32,922 nt of DNA from JBEKJU01 sp050011095 (lineage in GTDB: Bacteria > Desulfobacterota > Syntrophorhabdia > Syntrophorhabdales > WCHB1-27): the NCBI GenBank assembly GCA_050011095.1, contig JBEKJU010000004.1:1-32922 (forward strand), read 5' to 3'. The notes under the pieces are model-generated. The model saw nothing but the letters and a program-made list of their open reading frames with translations. It made no database searches and was not told where the DNA came from. How positions within the stretch are numbered: the stretch's first letter is position 1; each line of letters begins with the position of its first letter. Below, piece by piece: positions 32,127 to 32,922 of this stretch. A program made the position numbers and the translations under genes.

Positions 32127-32371
32127 CAACCGTTCTGGTCATGGAAGAAGCCCATACCTTCATTAAACGCTACAAGGAAGATACGGAGAATCAGGATGCG
32201 GCGTCTGTTTGCTGTCAGGTATTTGAACGAATCGCACGGGAAGGTCGGAAATATGGCCTCGGACTTGTTCTTTCTTCCCAGCGACCTTCAGAACTCTCCC
32301 CGACAGTCCTGTCACAGTGCAACTCCTTCTTGCTGCATCGAATAAGCAACGACCGCGATCAGGAGCTGGTG
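32127..32371 (+). pseudogene. HerA-type (DUF87) ATPase fragment
   Basis: Directly after the IS the frame reads TVLVMEEAHTFIKRY, then VFERIAREGRKYGLGLVLSS, QRPSELSPTVLSQCNSFLLH and RISNDRDQELV. This is the Walker B (VMEEAH) to sensor/arginine region of HerA-like hexameric DNA-pumping ATPases. The Walker A half is lost (no trace upstream of the IS) and the sequence departs from HerA after QELV at about 32371, where it continues in frame into a replication protein. Such ATPases take part in DNA-end processing and, with NurA or other partners, in defence systems. This copy cannot be functional. Confidence 0.8.
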
Positions 32372-32922
32372 GTATACGTCGAGAATGAGGACGGCTTCTA
32401 CCACGCTACGAATCTCATAAGCGTCTGCAACACTCCGGGGAGGTCGTCGGCCTGGGTTAAGAGGGACAAGATAAAGCAATTCTCCACGAAGGCGAGAAAC
32501 AGGCTGATAAAGATGCTATGCAAGTTCCCGCATACCTGGCGCTTCAGGTTCGAATTCGGCTTCGCCGATGACATGATGGAAGGAAAGACCCTTGAAGAGA
32601 AGGCAAGATACGGCTACACCGTGCTTCATAGGACGCAAGACCTTATAAAAGCGAGGTATCCCGATCTCCAAATCGTCTACAAGAGGGAATGGAAGCCAAG
32701 GAAGTCAGGCCGGAACATGGGGGAACTCTGCCCGCACTATCACTTCATGGCCTATGGTCCCGGCTGGACGGATGAACAATACACACCGATGTTCATCCAG
32801 GTCGCCTTGAAGTGGGTCGCCTACGCGAAGACGGAAGAGGTAGGGAAGGCGCTCTCGGTTATCATGCATATGACCCCCGATGTCAATAATGGACACCATG
32901 CCTCCCTACGCCGCAGCTCTTT
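32372..32922 (+). CDS. HUH rolling-circle replication (Rep-like) protein, broken start, 3' partial
   Basis: The frame continues without stop from the HerA fragment to the window end, so an ATG at 32141 would give a chimera of more than 260 residues. From VYVENEDGFYHATNLISV on the sequence resembles rolling-circle replication-associated proteins: KQFSTKARNRLIKML, WRFRFEFGFADDMMEGKTL, LHRTQDLIKARYPDLQIVYK and the HUH metal motif in LCPHYHFMAYG. The catalytic Tyr region would lie beyond the window. The native N-terminus is lacking, replaced by the HerA piece. It may come from a plasmid, phage or a Rep-based mobile element. Confidence 0.65.

Noticed and set aside
1..32922. CRISPR arrays, tRNA or rRNA genes
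   Set aside because: No regularly spaced repeats, cloverleaf-like sequences or rRNA segments were seen by eye in the window.

Overview
The window is GC-rich and densely coded. It reads like the chromosome of a Desulfobacterota (deltaproteobacterial-type) bacterium. That guess rests on multi-PAS hybrid kinases, NtrC/sigma-54 regulation, a very large non-flagellar chemosensory operon and heavy insertion-sequence traffic; no 16S or other phylogenetic marker is present.

Bases 1-6.7 kb hold a two-component input module: the 3' part of a giant hybrid histidine kinase (eight PAS modules, HisKA, HATPase, receiver), a small PAS-like protein with a C-terminal four-cysteine motif, and an NtrC-family sigma-54 activator ending at a terminator hairpin. 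A 690-bp gap follows. It has weak traces of a decayed kinase on the minus strand and a good -24/-12 (sigma-54) promoter just before the next gene.

Bases 7.4-22.4 kb are a co-directional chemosensory operon: soluble MCP with two signalling tips, triple-CheW protein with a zinc-binding (CZB) domain inside its middle CheW domain, CheB, HEAT-repeat protein, CheR, CheY, STAS protein, second CheY, CheA with three Hpt-like modules, membrane-anchored MCP-like protein with a CheZ-like motif, stand-alone Hpt protein, and a receiver-PAS-GGDEF-EAL enzyme. There are no flagellar genes. The likely logic is zinc/redox or cytoplasmic signals passing to CheA, then to CheY/STAS/Hpt branches and c-di-GMP turnover, with transcription driven by sigma-54 and perhaps by the adjacent activator. 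A frameshifted MCP remnant marks the end of this block.

Bases 23.2-27.0 kb (minus strand) are a Recombinase-In-Trio (RIT) element: three tyrosine recombinase genes joined by ATGA stop/start overlaps and flanked by a candidate imperfect terminal inverted repeat. A perfect 32-bp palindrome lies just outside. Bases 27.2-28.5 kb hold a small unknown gene with its own terminator and a PH-domain membrane protein on the opposite strand.

Bases 28.6-32.9 kb are a decayed island: an IS3-family element with a frameshifted orfB, a DUF3732 ATPase-type gene remnant cut on both sides, an apparently intact IS3/IS407-type element, and an open frame in which a HerA-type ATPase fragment runs in frame into an HUH rolling-circle replication protein that continues past the window.
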